Positions 1 through 12,724 of a stretch of DNA of 64,000 bases are shown one piece after another. The DNA comes from Cannabis sativa (Eukaryota > Streptophyta > Magnoliopsida > Rosales > Cannabaceae). Both the position numbers and the translations under genes were made by a program. The notes beneath the pieces are model-generated. The model searched no databases. It saw only the letters and a program-made list of their open reading frames with translations, and was not told the origin of the DNA. Position 1 is the stretch's first letter. The number at the start of each line of letters is the position of its first letter. The stretch is from NCBI RefSeq assembly GCF_029168945.1, contig NC_083605.1:75844969-75908968 (forward strand). The letters run 5' to 3'.

Positions 1-266
1 TTTACATCATTTTAACCAAAAATATGGTATTACATATCAGGCCTAATCTAATAACAACTCTTATACAATTAATTTGTTAATATTCCCTTTTCTTCTTTCT
101 CTTCATGAATAAATTAATATAACAACTTGAAACAAATGTAATGATATTGATAAGGTTCTCCTTCAAGCTCTCAAGAAATTGACCATAAAAAACTGGACAA
201 TGTTGATTTTCTTCTCTGTATGAAAAGGCATAGCTGATGATGCAACATTGAATTTAGTGGTTTACT

Positions 267-3200
267 TCAGCTAGTCATTTCAACATCCACACCCATTGGC
301 TTACTATCTTCGGAAGCAGCAGCCGCAGCATAGGGTGCTGCGGGAGCTGCAGGCTCTGTAAATTGAGCAGGGGTTGGCTTTGGCTGCTCTGTTGGGGAAA
401 ATGGACTCCTCATAGGAGCTGCATTGGAGTCAATATCCATAGTCGAAGCTCTTGGTGGAGAAGAAGGCTGAACTTCCACCTCGGGATAGGCAGCCTTAAA
501 CCTTGCTCGCAGGCCTTCATCGACTAGGCGTACTCCTTGCAACTGATTCCCGAGCGACATCCACCTGATGAAAGATGATAATTAAGGAAACGTCATTAAG
601 CCAAAGAAACGCATAGGAGAATGAGTAGTCCTCAATGTATTCGCCCTACTTGATTGTTTAAACTCGAGGTTTCATGAAGCTACAGGCTACACAGAATTAG
701 ATAAATTTAGACTGCCTAACAAGTATGTATTATAAATTTAGATAAGTTCGTCTCTTCAAGCTATGCGGGTGATCAAGAAAATCATTGCATAGGTTTGCAG
801 CAAAACGAAAAAGGGACTTAAAGATATTCATGTAAGAAGTGTAAAAGTGAGACAAAATATTACCCTGAATGAGTATTGTGCATGCGAGCAAATAATTCGA
901 GCTTTCTCGTCCTTGGACTTATTCGCTCCAGCAGAGGATACATCTGCACGAATACACAAGAGATAACTCAACTTACATTAAAGTAAACCTGAATAAGAAC
1001 ATAAATAAGATTATATATCTATACTTCAAAGCTTCTAAGGTGTATTTATGTTCTACTAACCTCATCTGGCTTACGACTTGTCTCTCTAACCTCTGCAACG
1101 ATAACATCAGTATCAATATTCCTGTTAACTATTGGATCTCCCTTGATTCCAACGAGGCAATGCTCCTTGCTATGATTCAGCCAATGACCAGTTCTCCCTG
1201 TTCTAATAATTCGCTGGAGTTGATTAGTCTTTACCCAAATAATCTCCTCGACACGCTTGTATCCCCAGAGATCCAAACTGAAGAAGTATAAAGATATTCA
1301 GATTCTTCTGATAAATAAGCACCAAAAGGATTGCCAAAAGAGTTTATAAACCAATTGATTAAATGATAAAACATGGTTAATCATACCATTCGCGCCCAAG
1401 CTCCATTGCACGCCCGGTGACCCAAAGAAAAATCAGACCATCAGTTTGTAGTGCAGGAACATTAAGATTTCGCATTTCATCATCAGCCATAGTCCCATAT
1501 GGTAGTTCCATATGAATATCCCATGGTGGGTCTGCCATAATAACTCCAAATTGTCCTAAAATGTCCATTCTGAAGTTACGAATGTCACAATTGATCCATT
1601 GCGGTTCACCAAGCTCCACTTGTGAACAATATTCTGCACGCTGAGGCTTTAACGGTTTGGAAGGTGCAAGAACTGAAGCGCCCATTATCATGGGTGACAC
1701 ATCTGGTGTTGGATCGAGCTCATAATGAACATACTTGCACGTCTATAAATTGAAAGACGGTCATTACTCCACATAGAGATCATAACATCAATAATGATAA
1801 CCAATACATAACCGGGTGAAATTGATCACAAAAGAAGTAAAAAATTATATACCTTCATGTGACGGCAAGTATCCAAGAAAGAACAATCTCCTAAATTGAT
1901 GTCGGTATGTGGAGCAATTATTCGTCGAAAATGAACCTAAAAAGAAGTTTTTCAAAAAAACAATACTAAGAAAGGACATTTACTGAATATAAACGAATAA
2001 CTCATTCTCGGAGGGTTGCTAACAATAATGGCACACTGTATGGCTCACTAACCTTCTCACATGCCACAAAGGAACCACATTGTCGTCGACAGTCTTCTTT
2101 TGTTAGGGATGAGCAGTACTCTTTAAGTTGGGAACCACCTTTAGTTTTGAACTGAATACAATAAGAGCATTAGTGTAAAATTTAAAGAAAACTTTAAACA
2201 GGAGAACCGAAATAAACTATAAAAATGTCTGAAATCATAAGAAAAACACAAAGGAAGCACATTCAAGAGATCAAACTTGGTTTTTTACAAACATTAGCAA
2301 AATCTCAATAACTTTAACTAGTAACAGAAAATTTGAAAGTTACATCAGTTCTCATGTCCAACAATATCATAACAAGGCATCAGTGATTTCCAATTGTTAA
2401 GGTAAGTTTGAATATGCTAAGCAAGATCAAAAAAGTTAAGATGCATCATCCAAGTACCTTTTACATGGACTTGAGTACTCTTCACTTACTTATCTAGCTC
2501 TCTTGACTATCAAAGCAAAGCCAAAAATACAAAGGCTAATTTAATTAGGATTTGTCTGCCCCAACTTTGACATTTGGTACCCCCAAACTTCACAGTTAAA
2601 AATTCCCTCGAATTATTGAGATTGTTGAATTTGAGAACTTTCCGTTCAATTTTACTTAAGGGTGTCTAACGTGGAAAAAAGTTCAGAAAACACGATTTGG
2701 TACATGAACAATTGCCTACATTAAGCATATGTCAGTAAAACTAAACGGAATTGCACGGAAATCCTTAAATCTTTCAATAATAGATGTTCATGAGTCAATT
2801 TGGTACATGTCAAAGTTCCGGCGAGATAAAAAATCATAATTAGCCTATTTTGTATATACAATTACTTCTATCAGTCACACTATACAACACATAAATATGC
2901 ATGCTTCCAAATCAAACTAAAGTCTTTCTCCACAATATGCCAATACAAGAGGCTACAAAAGAACAAACCTTAGCAGCAACAGCAGTTTCCTTAGCAGTAG
3001 GCCGATGAATAAGGTCCAAAAGCTCCTCACCAGTTTTAGATTTCTGCAATTCTTTAAAAGACTTTTTATTCAAAAGTGCCTCAAGATCCTTCAAATCATC
3101 ATCTTCACTCCTAAGTCCCTTCTGTGGCATTCCATTAGAGCCAGAAGCATTAGGACCCAATGGAGGTCTATGAAATGGAGGAACACTCATTCTAGGCACT

Positions 3201-4108
3201 CCCATCATCCCCATAAGTCTAGGAGGACCACCACCACCACCCCTAGGACCCATCATTCCTCCCGGACCACCCCCGGGAAACATCGGGGGAAACCCGGATA
3301 AATGTGGATCATTTGGGGCCATCCACATGTCTGGCATTGGTCTCCCAAAAACTCCACCACTAACATCAACCATCTGATTCCCATTCCCATTCCCATCAAC
3401 CGAATTCGATTCGGGTGGCTGGTACTGGCAACTCTCAGGCAATTCCTTCAATAACCGAGTTCTATCAATAGCCAAAACCATAACCCTAGATTTCCCACTA
3501 ACAACAAACTCCTCCAATTCAACCCCACCATTCTCCTCAGCCATTGATCTCAGAGCCATTTCCACAGCAAGTATAGCCCCAGACTCACCTCCCAACTCAC
3601 GCAACGCCGCCTTCTCCGACGGCGTAGCAGACTGGTCATTCTCCAATTTTCTCAACACAGTCGAAGAATCAATTGGGGAAAAAGGAACCCTTTCAATCAA
3701 ACAAACCGCCACCATCGAACGAACCACAGACAACGGACTACCGCTCTCATCAATGGGGCTACTGCTGCTAAACTTCTCGTTCTCCGAATTCGAACCCAAA
3801 GGGGGTTTATTATTATTAGGGTTTTGGGTCTTGGAAACAGGGCGAGTTGATTCGAGGGTTTTTCTGGGGTTTGGTTTAGGTTGAGGGAGTTGAGGAGTGG
3901 GAATAAAGGGACGATTTTCGAATAAAGATACAACCTTTAGAGAAAGATCAATGGTGGAAACAATGTTGGGTTGGATATGAGCTTGAAGAGATGAGAGAAG
4001 CTCGAGATGAGTGGCGTGGTGGGTGTTTATGCGAGTTTCTAAGGTTTGACGGAGTTCTTTAATGGTGGGTAGAGCGTTTTCGTCGTTTCCATCGGATTGG
4101 GTTTCCAT
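267..4108 (-). CDS. MTA: MTA: METTL3-type mRNA N6-adenosine methyltransferase catalytic subunit
   Basis: Installs m6A on mRNA as the catalytic half of the nuclear MTA-MTB writer complex. Seven exons join cleanly: 2969-4108, 2053-2151, 1853-1936, 1387-1742, 1061-1277, 864-943, 267-564, giving 757 residues (Arabidopsis MTA is somewhat shorter). Seen: an N-terminal regulatory part; a Gly/Pro/Met-rich segment at about 265-340; the conserved [15 protein letters not shown] stretch near the end of exon 1; Cys/His clusters at about 397-447 of CCCH type; and the MT-A70 domain with the catalytic DPPW at 512-515 and the [26 protein letters not shown] block. The C-tail ends in an acidic, Pro/Ala-rich stretch. 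I start at METQ (4108) because it matches the family N-terminus; an in-frame ATG at 4174 would add a Lys-rich stretch encoded by a poly-T tract. All introns have GT-AG borders. Intron 1 carries a MITE. Family assignment is near certain. Confidence 0.96.
2534..2845. repeat. MITE in MTA intron 1
   Basis: Both ends read GGCTAATT when taken inward from opposite strands, followed by related text (AACTTTGACAT...TGGTAC on each side). A second copy with ends GGTTAATT lies at 42588-42988, and a more decayed relative is at about 5180-5440. The shared ends and internal phrases (TTTGGTACAT, AAATCCTT) mark a dispersed family of about 300-400 bp. No coding capacity is seen, and I cannot assign a superfamily. 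Confidence 0.6.
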
Positions 4109-4254
4109 TACTGGTCTCTCTGATCTGATCAAGCTCACTCTGTTTTTTTTTTTTTTTTCAGTTTGAAAGTTCAAAGGTTGTACTTTTATGTGTTCTTGAT
4201 ATGAGTTCGATAAACTGGGAATCAGTAACCAAACCCAAACCTAAAGGCTAAGTA

Positions 4255-5145
4255 TGCTAAGGTGACGTTTGGTAACATTTTTATTTTCTAATTTTTTAAT
4301 CACGTAAAATTTTTGTTTTTAAAAATTTTGGAAGCGTTTGGTAACACTTTTTTAATTAGTTTTTTGTTTTTAAAAGTAGAAAAGTGAATTTTTTTTTTTT
4401 TTAAAAATATGTTCTATAAAACTGTTTTTACTTTTCAATTTTATAATTAGAAATCAAAATATTAAAAACAAAAAAAATTACTTTCAATATTTTTTTAAAC
4501 AATTTTTTTTTCTTAATCAATCTTTTAGATTACGACCAGACCCGGACCCAAATCCCCTCCCCACAGCCCGACTTTTAACTTAAACCCGAATCCGACCCCG
4601 GACCTAAACCCGACTTAAATAAAATCAAAAAATAAAAATAAAAATGAATTTTACAAAACACACTTTTATTTTCTGTTTTTAAAATTGAAAAACAAAAGTG
4701 GTTACAGAATATATTTTTGTTTTTCAAAAATAAATTTTTTAAAAACAAAAATACGTTCGGTAACCATTTTTGTTTTTCAATTTTAAAAACAGAAAATACA
4801 AGTGTGTTCTGTAAAATTTATTTTCATTTTTATTTTTAGATTTTATTTACGTCGGGTCTAGGTTCGGGGTCAGATTTGTGTTCAAGTCAGAGGGCGGGTT
4901 CAACGCCAGGACCGTGGGGGGATTTGAGTCCAGGTCATGATCGAATTCCAAGATATTGATTAAGAAAAAAAAAGTGTTTAAAAAAGTATTGAAAGTGATT
5001 TTTTTTGTTTTTAAAATTTTGATTCTCAATTAAAAAATTAAAAAGTAAAAACAGTTTTATAGAACATGTTTTTGAAAAATATTTTCAATTTTTCAATTTT
5101 AAAAACAGAAAACTGATTAAAAAAGTGTTACCAAACGGCACTTAA
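4255..5145. repeat. Large fold-back (inverted-repeat) element between MTA and the OPT gene
   Basis: From about 4331 to 5143 the sequence is one long imperfect palindrome centred near 4735, with arms of about 400 bp. The left terminus CGTTTGGTAACACTTTTTTAA is matched by the reverse complement of the right terminus. Both arms carry a GC-richer patch (4530-4615 and 4850-4940) in otherwise A/T DNA. A further partial terminus (GACGTTTGGTAACA) at about 4262 suggests a second copy or a nested insertion. It lies just upstream of the MTA start, so the MTA promoter must be short or overlap it. Confidence 0.75.
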
Positions 5146-5879
5146 ATTTTTTCACTAAATTTTGAGATATAATAAATTATACCAATTATTGACATGTAAG
5201 ATTTAAAGATATTTACAAAAATGGAAATTTAGAAGGCATTCGATACATATTAAAATTTGAGTGACACCATTTGGTATATAGATAATCAACACATTAACAA
5301 AATTGAAGAGAACAAAATCCTTACTCCAATAATTTTAATAATTTTAGAGAATTTTTTACTATTTAAAAAGTTTAGGGCATGATTTTATACACGTTAAAAT
5401 TCAAAAATTCAAAGATCAAAAAACATAATTAATTTTTTATTTATTTAATATTAGTAAATGAAAAGATATTTGATTTAATATTTACTTCACACTCGTATAT
5501 ATTAATTATTAAGGATATATATATAAATTTATTTAATTTAAATCGCTAACGAGAATTTTGAAAACTGTGATTGAACCATAGAATTGTAAATAGTTCAAAA
5601 TAATTAAACCATTGACAACATATTTAGTTTGGTTTAAATTAGTTGAAATTTAAAACTATAAATTGCAAATTATATGGACAACCATATTATTTATACATAA
5701 AAAAAAAATATGCATATTTACACAAAACTCAAAAGTCAAAACATCTTGAATTAAAAAAGAATTCAAAATAAAAGATTTTCCTTCCATGTTAATTTACATA
5801 ACAAATCTTTGATGATATTTACACATTCTTTGTGAATTTCTTCCATCTAAATAATTCTTCAATTATAAACCGGACAACC
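5146..5879. other. AT-rich intergenic DNA between the fold-back element and the OPT 3' end
   Basis: No coding sequence is recognised. About 5180-5440 is a weak relative of the MITE at 2534-2845 (phrases such as CATTCGATACATATTAAAATTTGAG). The remainder contains the 3' untranslated region of the OPT gene. Confidence 0.5.
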
Positions 5880-8800
5880 TTAAATAACAACACTTTTAGC
5901 AGTGGGACAAGAAGCTAAGGGACAACCATCGAGGTCATTTCCCCACCAATTGAGGCTAACATCCTCCAATCCTAAGCTAAAATACAAGAGCACACCCATG
6001 AAGGCTAACCCGGCATCAAGCGCGCCAGATAGAACATAGTTATGTCGACGCCACCACTCAGGTTTGTACCTATACACAACAAAGCCAGATAAAAATCCTG
6101 CAAGAATCCAAGTGGTGTAGTTCACTGCCGTAGCGGGTGGCATCATGCCCGTGGCACCTATCAGCACGGGCATGTTGATGAGCCTAATCCACTCTTGTTG
6201 TGGGAAAGCCTTAGTTGCAAACCAAACTAGTATTGGAGCAATTGCTCCCCCAAGAAAAAACCAATTTACAGCCTCATATGTCCCCAAATTACCAAAAATT
6301 CTACGTGGACCGATCAATCCCCAGATGACAGATGCATCGTAGAACACAGTGTCTGATGGACATGTCCAAAGAGATGATGTGTCTTGACATATGTCAGGGA
6401 TGGTCTCAAGCAACCACCAAGCTGTGCCCAAGTAGACGAAAGCCGCTATGAGTGTTCCAACTACCTAAAAACACACGAAAACATGTCAAGATTTTGAATT
6501 CGAAGCAATGAAAGAAGAAAGAAAGAAATCAAGAAAAATGACCTGAGCCATGAACATTGTTCTTGGAGGGATTTTCATGTAGTGACCAAGCTTGAAATCT
6601 TGTAGAAAACTAATGGCTTGTGTCATACTTATGTATCCATAAACCTTGAAACACATGTTAGCAACAGGGTAACCCGGATAGATATACCCAATTATGTACT
6701 CCGTTATGATGTTCAATCCTGGAGCCTAAAATTGAAAAAAAAAAATAAAAATTATTCATATCATAATTAGAATACGAAAATTACTTTCAAGCTTCTCAAA
6801 CTCTAAAAACCCTTTTAACAGAAGTCAAATTTAGTAACTTTCTTAAGAAGAATTTCTTAAAAAGCTAAAAGCATAAATAATTAGAAACTCAGCCAAACAT
6901 GACGATAATAAAATTAAGTCGCTAGATTTTTCAACTTTTTCTTACCTGATTCGTGATGGCGGTAATGATACCGATGGGAAGAGTGAAGAAAAATGCAATA
7001 GCACAAGCTAATAGAACACCCCACCAAGGCAATTGAAGTTGGTCATTGTAGTATTCACAAGCAAAAACAGTTGCTGCAATGTTTACTAAAAGAATGACTA
7101 TAAACCACCACTCAGGCACTTGTTTATACTTTGCCATGAGTTTAGTGTGTATGTCCATTTCTTTATCTGCAAAACTTGATTTGCTTTGCTTCCATATATC
7201 CCTGCATATTCACACATCTAAATTTTAGTTTTAAGAAAAGTAGATGTTGAGTGAATGAGTGTGTTTAGAAAGTTATTTGTTATGAATATTAAAATGAGAA
7301 TATTGTGTGCAAAATGTATATAAAAGAAGACAAATTTATCAAACACCTTTTATAATAGTCTTCTTTTACACTATAACATCAATCTAATGTTTTTCTTCTT
7401 TTATTTTTTAAAAAATAAATAAATAATAAAAAATGAAATTCTAATTTGAATTTTTAAAAACCTTGTTTGAATTATCAACAACCTGTTCTGAAATGTTATT
7501 TTACAAAATATAACATAAAAATATATTGTTATAAAAGAGTTGATTTTTAATCGTAACTCTTAAAATATTTACTTATGTTGTCAATCATTAAGTTAAGTAT
7601 GGCACTCTATCAATGATATTTTAATCTTTACTAATTGAAAACTATTGGATCAACCCTACTATAAATCTACAGGCATGAACAAAATATATACTCTAAACGA
7701 GATAACATATGCTGCGACACTTTATAATAATGATAGGGACTGATAATAAAGTTTGTCTTGATGTACTTTAACTTTTAATAATTGAAACCGTTTAATCAAT
7801 TTAACTACTAAGATATAATTACATAAGATACTATTGTTTGTAAAACAATTACATTTTTACGTTTAAAGATTTTTTTTTTTTTTTATATTTTTACGGTTTT
7901 TTATAAAAACAACACGAAAACACTAAGAAAACTACATGAAAGTAACACCAAAACAAAACTAAAAAATAACATACAAATAACAAAAAATCAACAATAAATT
8001 AACAAGAGTACAATATAACAAGACCGTATTTTCTGTAAATAAAATCAAAAAATTAAAAAATATTTAAAATTCCATAAAACTGTATTTTTATATTTTTTTT
8101 GTTATTTTTGTGTATTTGTGAAATAATTCCAACTATTAATCTATCATAAATAAGCGAAATATACACCCTAACAAGACAAAATATGCTCCTATACTTTATT
8201 ATTATATAGTAACATAGAGACTAGTAGTAAAAATGAGGTGTTAAAATTTAGGGTTACCTTCCATGAAAAAGAGCAACATGAACAATTGTAGCTGTAAGAG
8301 CTGCAAAGCCAACACCATAAGTCATAGCAAAAAAAGTTGTAATATAGAGTGGACCTTCTTTCTCATAAGCACTCAAATCAAGGTGAAATTTTGAGTCAAT
8401 GATGGCTGTGATGTTGTATTTCTGACCGTCTGATCTGAATAAACTGTCTGAAAATATTGGAAATGTTTTGGCTTTGTACACATTAAGCCAATAACACAAT
8501 GGAGTCAATATATACATGACCAAAAAAAAACCAGCTGCTACATTAGCTGTGGCAAACCATGGGCTTGCTAATGGGCTTCCAAGGTAAGATGAGATTGTGG
8601 ACCAGTCAAGCCCAAAAGTACCAATACCAAGCCCGTATAGACCTGAGCCCAGTTGTTGGGCCAAGATTGAGTTTGGAAATATCCAACATATCCAAGAGAG
8701 TGATGTCAGCATTTCGAAGAGGTAACCTGGGAACACATAGTAAGCAAAGCTGCATATGAAGGCAATTATAAAGAACTGTGTACGTGTCACTCCTCCATTG

Positions 8801-11800
8801 GTTCTTTTTTCCTTCTCGTGTAAGGCTCTGCATCATACAATTTATTCGAAAATAAATAAATAAATAGTAGAAAACAAATGGAGTGTGATTAATTTTAGAA
8901 AAAATAATTTGTTGAAAATAAATAAATAAATAAATAAATAATTTTAATTTTTGACGGTAATAATACTAAATTTATATTCTTAAAATTTTTATAAGTAGGT
9001 TAAATATTAAATTATTATCTACGTATTATTTTTTTATTAGTATATTTAAATTAAGTTTTAAATAAAAATAAATATTTAATAACCTAAATCAATTAGGGAC
9101 TGTCATGCAGGTATTGAGTTGATACTTAATACGAAATTTTAAAAATATAACTTAAGTATTATTACCGTAAAAAATAAATTTTTGTAATTAAAAATTAAAT
9201 TTAAGTATTTGTAGCTCACACCTCACAATAAATTTGTAAACAATTCTAAATATATAGTTTATATTATTGAAAGTAAAGTTAATTATATATTAGTTGCTTA
9301 ATTACTATATATATATATAAGAAAAATAGTAGTGAGTGTTTAAAATATTTAAATATTATTTTTTGTACTATAAATTATTTTATTTTTTTAAAAAAAATAT
9401 TTACAAATAATCTTATATAATTGCAACTTACGTAACTATAATAAAAATCATACTAAAAAACTCTCCTAAATAACATTTTAAAAAGGTCAACGATAAACTT
9501 ACCCAATCTCATAAAACTTGAGTTTGTAGGAGTAGGAGTAATGTGATGATCATCTTCACTTTTTGTTTTTAAAAATTTTTTTTACTATTCACTAATCACT
9601 ATATTAATGGGAAAATTGTAATTAATTAAGGAAGATGTGTCCCCACACTAATTTCTTTTTTTTTTTAAAAAAAAAAAAAACAATGTGTGCCAATAATTAT
9701 TTCAATTAATTGCATTGAATTTTATGATGTCGACCTTTTACATGGTCAACCAAATAATTAACAATTACGTACTATACCTACAGAATCTACTTTTCAAAAT
9801 TATAGATATTTTGGTATTAAAAAAAAAAAAAAATTAATCTAATATTCTTTTATATATAATTATGTATGTTTTACAGTTATTTATTTAAGATTATTTATAA
9901 TTTTTAAAAATTTTCGAACAATTTATAGTATTAAAAATAAAATTTATTACTCGTATATAAATTTTATTTTCGATATTACAATAATTTTTTAAAAATTTAT
10001 AAGTGATATTAAATAATTATTACGTACACTAATATTAAAAAATTATACTAAAAAAATTCTTATTGAAACAAATAGGGATTTATTGAAGTAACCCTCGTAA
10101 AATAAAATCATGTAGATTCTATTCTAAAAAATAAAAATCATATTATTAATGCATGAAATATTTTAGGTTAGATATTTATTGTATAGTACATGCAAGTTGC
10201 ATCAACATAAATAGCCATACCGTATATATAGATTTTTTTTTATGTGATTAACAAACAAAAACGTGTATATCATTAATTATTTCTTGTACCAATTAAACAA
10301 CTCATCATTATTTGGACATATATTATTATATCGTAACTCACCAACTAATTATTTAATATAAAAAAAATATATATTTATTTTTTTTAAAAAAAAAAAATCA
10401 ACGTGCACTTCACACAAAATGATCAAAATAATAATTTCATTATTGCATAGAAGAAGAAGAATACAAAATACATAAATAAGCCATGTTGATGTGTTAATAT
10501 CTCTTAAGAGAAATGCTAAAAGGCATAAGTGGTGCTAAGCACCCTCCTACGTGTTAATATCGTTAGTCTAATTAAGTATTAAGTCCCATATAATTTAATA
10601 TAATAGTTTTTAAATAATATCGCTAGCCAATTGCTAAGCGACACGTCGTAAGAGTGCTAGGCACTACTGGTGCCCAATAACAATATTCATCTCTTAATAC
10701 AATTTGTGGGATCAAATTAAAATATTTATTATAATGAAAGAAGAGGTTATTATAACTAATTATATATATCACTTCAAATAATAATTCATTTATTCTTTTT
10801 TATTATTATTTTAAACTTTTAAGCTATAATACAATAAAGATACAATAATATATATTGAAATTTTTGAGATAATTATTACAACTAATTATTTCCTTCACAT
10901 AAGACTAAAAATATTATAATTTATTACTTCAAAGTTCAAAGTTTATTCTTATTATAATTTGTTTTTTTTAAAAAAAATTTGGACTACATAAAAGTTATAG
11001 AAATATTTTTAGTATCAATAATTAACTATTTTATATTAATTAAGACAATTTATTGTTGATTAGTAGGATATTAATTAATTAATTTTAGTTACAGATAAAT
11101 ACAGTTTAATTTTTAATAATAATAATATCAAAATATATTTTAGAAATTTTCATAGATACTTATTCACATGTTATTTTTTATTAATATATTTAAATTAATT
11201 TTTAATTAAAAATTTAATAACATGAACTAATTATAAACTACTACCTGACAATTTACTTGACACTTAACGGTCAAGTATTTACAGAAATTCTAAAATTATA
11301 ATTCAAGTATTATTACTATTAAAAATTAAATTTAAATATTTACTTACAAATAAAAAATAAATTAAATATTTACGTCATAAATTACTCTCGACTAAATATA
11401 TAATTACCTGAAGAGTGAAACTTGAACCAAATTTGATGGCCACCACATGGCTGCTGGCTCCACCAAATACCTTCTATAAATCCCAGCCCAACCAAACCCC
11501 AATACCTACCATTCAATTTCATTTTTTTTAATTTAATTAAATATAAAAAAATAAAAATAAATTATAATATTTGAAATTAATTAATTATTAATACTATTAC
11601 TTACTTGAGTAGTTAAGATGACAATTAATGACACAAAAAAAGTAATGTGTTGTTTGAAGAAAATCTTAACCACCGTAACTATATGGATAGCATAGACGGT
11701 GCCGGCGCCGGAGTTGGCGAAAATCGTGATGAGCACGTGCTCTTTCACGTTAAAAGGTCCCGGATTGAGTGTAAATTCCCACCTAGTTCCGGTCAAGAAT

Positions 11801-12262
11801 GTGCGGCGAGTGAGCTTAGATGCCATGAGCTGGCCGAGCGGGACGACCGCGATTTGGGCTGAGATGGCGGTTATGGAAAGAGGCTCTTTTCGGTACCAAA
11901 AGAATTGGTTGAGAAATGAGAGGAGAGCACAAGAAAGTGTTCCTAAGAACCACATTCTAAAAGTCAACACCGGCATGGTGGGATCGTCTGTGGTTGGCAC
12001 CGTTAGAGCTACCTGCTCTACCGGTGAGTTCGTCTCTTCCTCTTTCTCCTCCTCATCTGAAACGACTATTGTTTTGGAGGAGGAGAACGAGGATGAACTT
12101 GTTGGGCCATGTTCTTCGTCTTTTTTGGGCTTGAGAACTGGCCCAATAAAAAAATTTATGTTAGTTATGTTTTTTTAGTATGAAAAAGAATTGAAGAAGA
12201 ATATGAATAATTATAATTAACTTACTGAATGGGGTTGTGATTTCAGAAGAGGATTCATCCAT
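5880..12262 (-). CDS. OPT7: Oligopeptide transporter, OPT (PTR-independent) family
   Basis: Multi-pass membrane carrier of the OPT clade (peptides such as glutathione, or metal-ligand complexes, with protons). Seven exons: 12226-12262, 11605-12137, 11408-11505, 8258-8827, 6946-7201, 6543-6725, 5880-6464; 753 residues, the usual plant OPT length. Seen: an acidic, Ser-rich cytosolic N-terminus; the [17 protein letters not shown] entry segment; the NPG motif at 137-139 within [20 protein letters not shown]; repeated hydrophobic segments; the family-defining KIPPR motif at 549-553; and a Cys-rich tail ([10 protein letters not shown]). Intron 3 is 2.6 kb and filled with MITEs. The OPT7 symbol rests on its position next to MTA as in Arabidopsis, not on a tree; OPT1/OPT5 orthology is not excluded. 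Family is certain, substrate unknown. Confidence 0.93.
7865..8130. repeat. Dispersed repeat (family B), OPT intron 4
   Basis: Shares long stretches with 32400-32620: ACGGTTTTTTATAAAAACAA / CAACAAACTAACAAGGGTACAATATAA / CTGTAAATAAAATCAAAAAA / GTGTATTTGTGAAATAAT. A reversed, more decayed relative may lie at about 49610-49890. It has no ORF and is probably an old MITE. Confidence 0.6.
8880..9240. repeat. Dispersed repeat (family E), OPT intron 3
   Basis: Related by recurring phrases (GACGGTAATAATAC, TTATTTTTTTATTAGTATATTTAAATTAA, TATTATTACCGT) to copies at about 11140-11400 in the same intron, about 23838-24193, and about 56165-56960, the last interrupted by insertions. The ends are internally inverted. 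It is an AT-rich MITE-like family of 350-380 bp. Two copies sit in one intron and explain much of its length. Confidence 0.6.
9790..10060. repeat. Dispersed palindromic repeat (family C), OPT intron 3
   Basis: Contains the inward-facing pair TTTATAGTATTAAAAATAAAATT / TTTTCGATATTACAATAATTTTTTAAA found in a family with copies at about 13955-14160, 33155-33370, 43185-43400 and 57590-57810, and in short form inside the tandem repeat at 26583-27110. Each copy is a roughly 200-bp near-palindrome around a TAGTTTACARTAYCGAAAAT core. Confidence 0.5.
10508..10688. mobile_element. Mutator-like MITE with 9-bp target duplication, OPT intron 3
   Basis: 181-bp element bounded by a perfect direct repeat ATCTCTTAA (10499-10507 and 10689-10697). 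The first and last 45 or so bases are imperfect inverted repeats: both read inward through GGCA..AGT.GTGC.TAGCAC and on to ACGTGT. A 9-bp duplication is typical of Mutator-like elements. It has no coding capacity. Confidence 0.8.
11140..11400. repeat. Dispersed repeat (family E), second copy in OPT intron 3
   Basis: Same family as 8880-9240: shares TTATTTTTTATTAATATATTTAAATTAA, ACTTGACACTTAACGGTCAA, AAAATTATAATTCAAGTATTATTAC and the closing TTACGTCATAAATTACTCT. It ends a few bases before exon 3 of the OPT gene. Confidence 0.55.
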
Positions 12263-12440
12263 GGCGATATATGTTGTGAGTCTTTCTTTTTTTCTCTCTC
12301 TCTATATGTTTAATATATATGTATATATAGAGAGAAATATGGTGATTGTAATTTATGGAGAGAGAGAAAGAGAGAGTTGGTATGATTTTTTTTTGGGTGT
12401 GGGAAAGAATATAAGGTAGGAAAAATATGTAGTGTTGGAT
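12263..12440 (-). promoter_or_regulatory. Probable leader/core promoter of the OPT gene
   Basis: Immediately upstream of the OPT ATG lies a CT-rich run, then AT-rich TATATATA text, then a GA-rich run. Together the CTCTCTATAT...ATATAGAGAG segments (about 12296-12336) form an inverted repeat around TATA-like sequence. A transcription start cannot be fixed from sequence alone. Confidence 0.35.
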
Positions 12441-12724
12441 TTAAAAAATAAATTTTAAGAAATGGATTTTGTTATATATACTACATCAATAATTCAAGAG
12501 GTCTTTAGAGCAAATAATACATAATAATTCCAATAGATTAAATAATAATAATAATAATCTTTAAAAGCAAAAAAACAAATGTAGGACATAATAATAAATA
12601 TATAGTAAATATCATTATGGGATATTAATGTGTCTAGTATTATTTTGAGGTGGTAAATATTAAACGGTACCAATGGAATCGATTTAAAAAAGACCTAAAG
12701 TTAGGGATTTCTTAATGTTGATAC

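Noticed and set aside
2912..4174. Longer MTA N-terminus beginning at 4174
   Set aside because: The extra stretch is Lys-rich from a poly-T run and has no family match; METQ at 4108 matches the family start.
11699..12178. 159-codon + strand open frame
   Set aside because: Antisense of OPT exon 2, whose protein is a clear family member.
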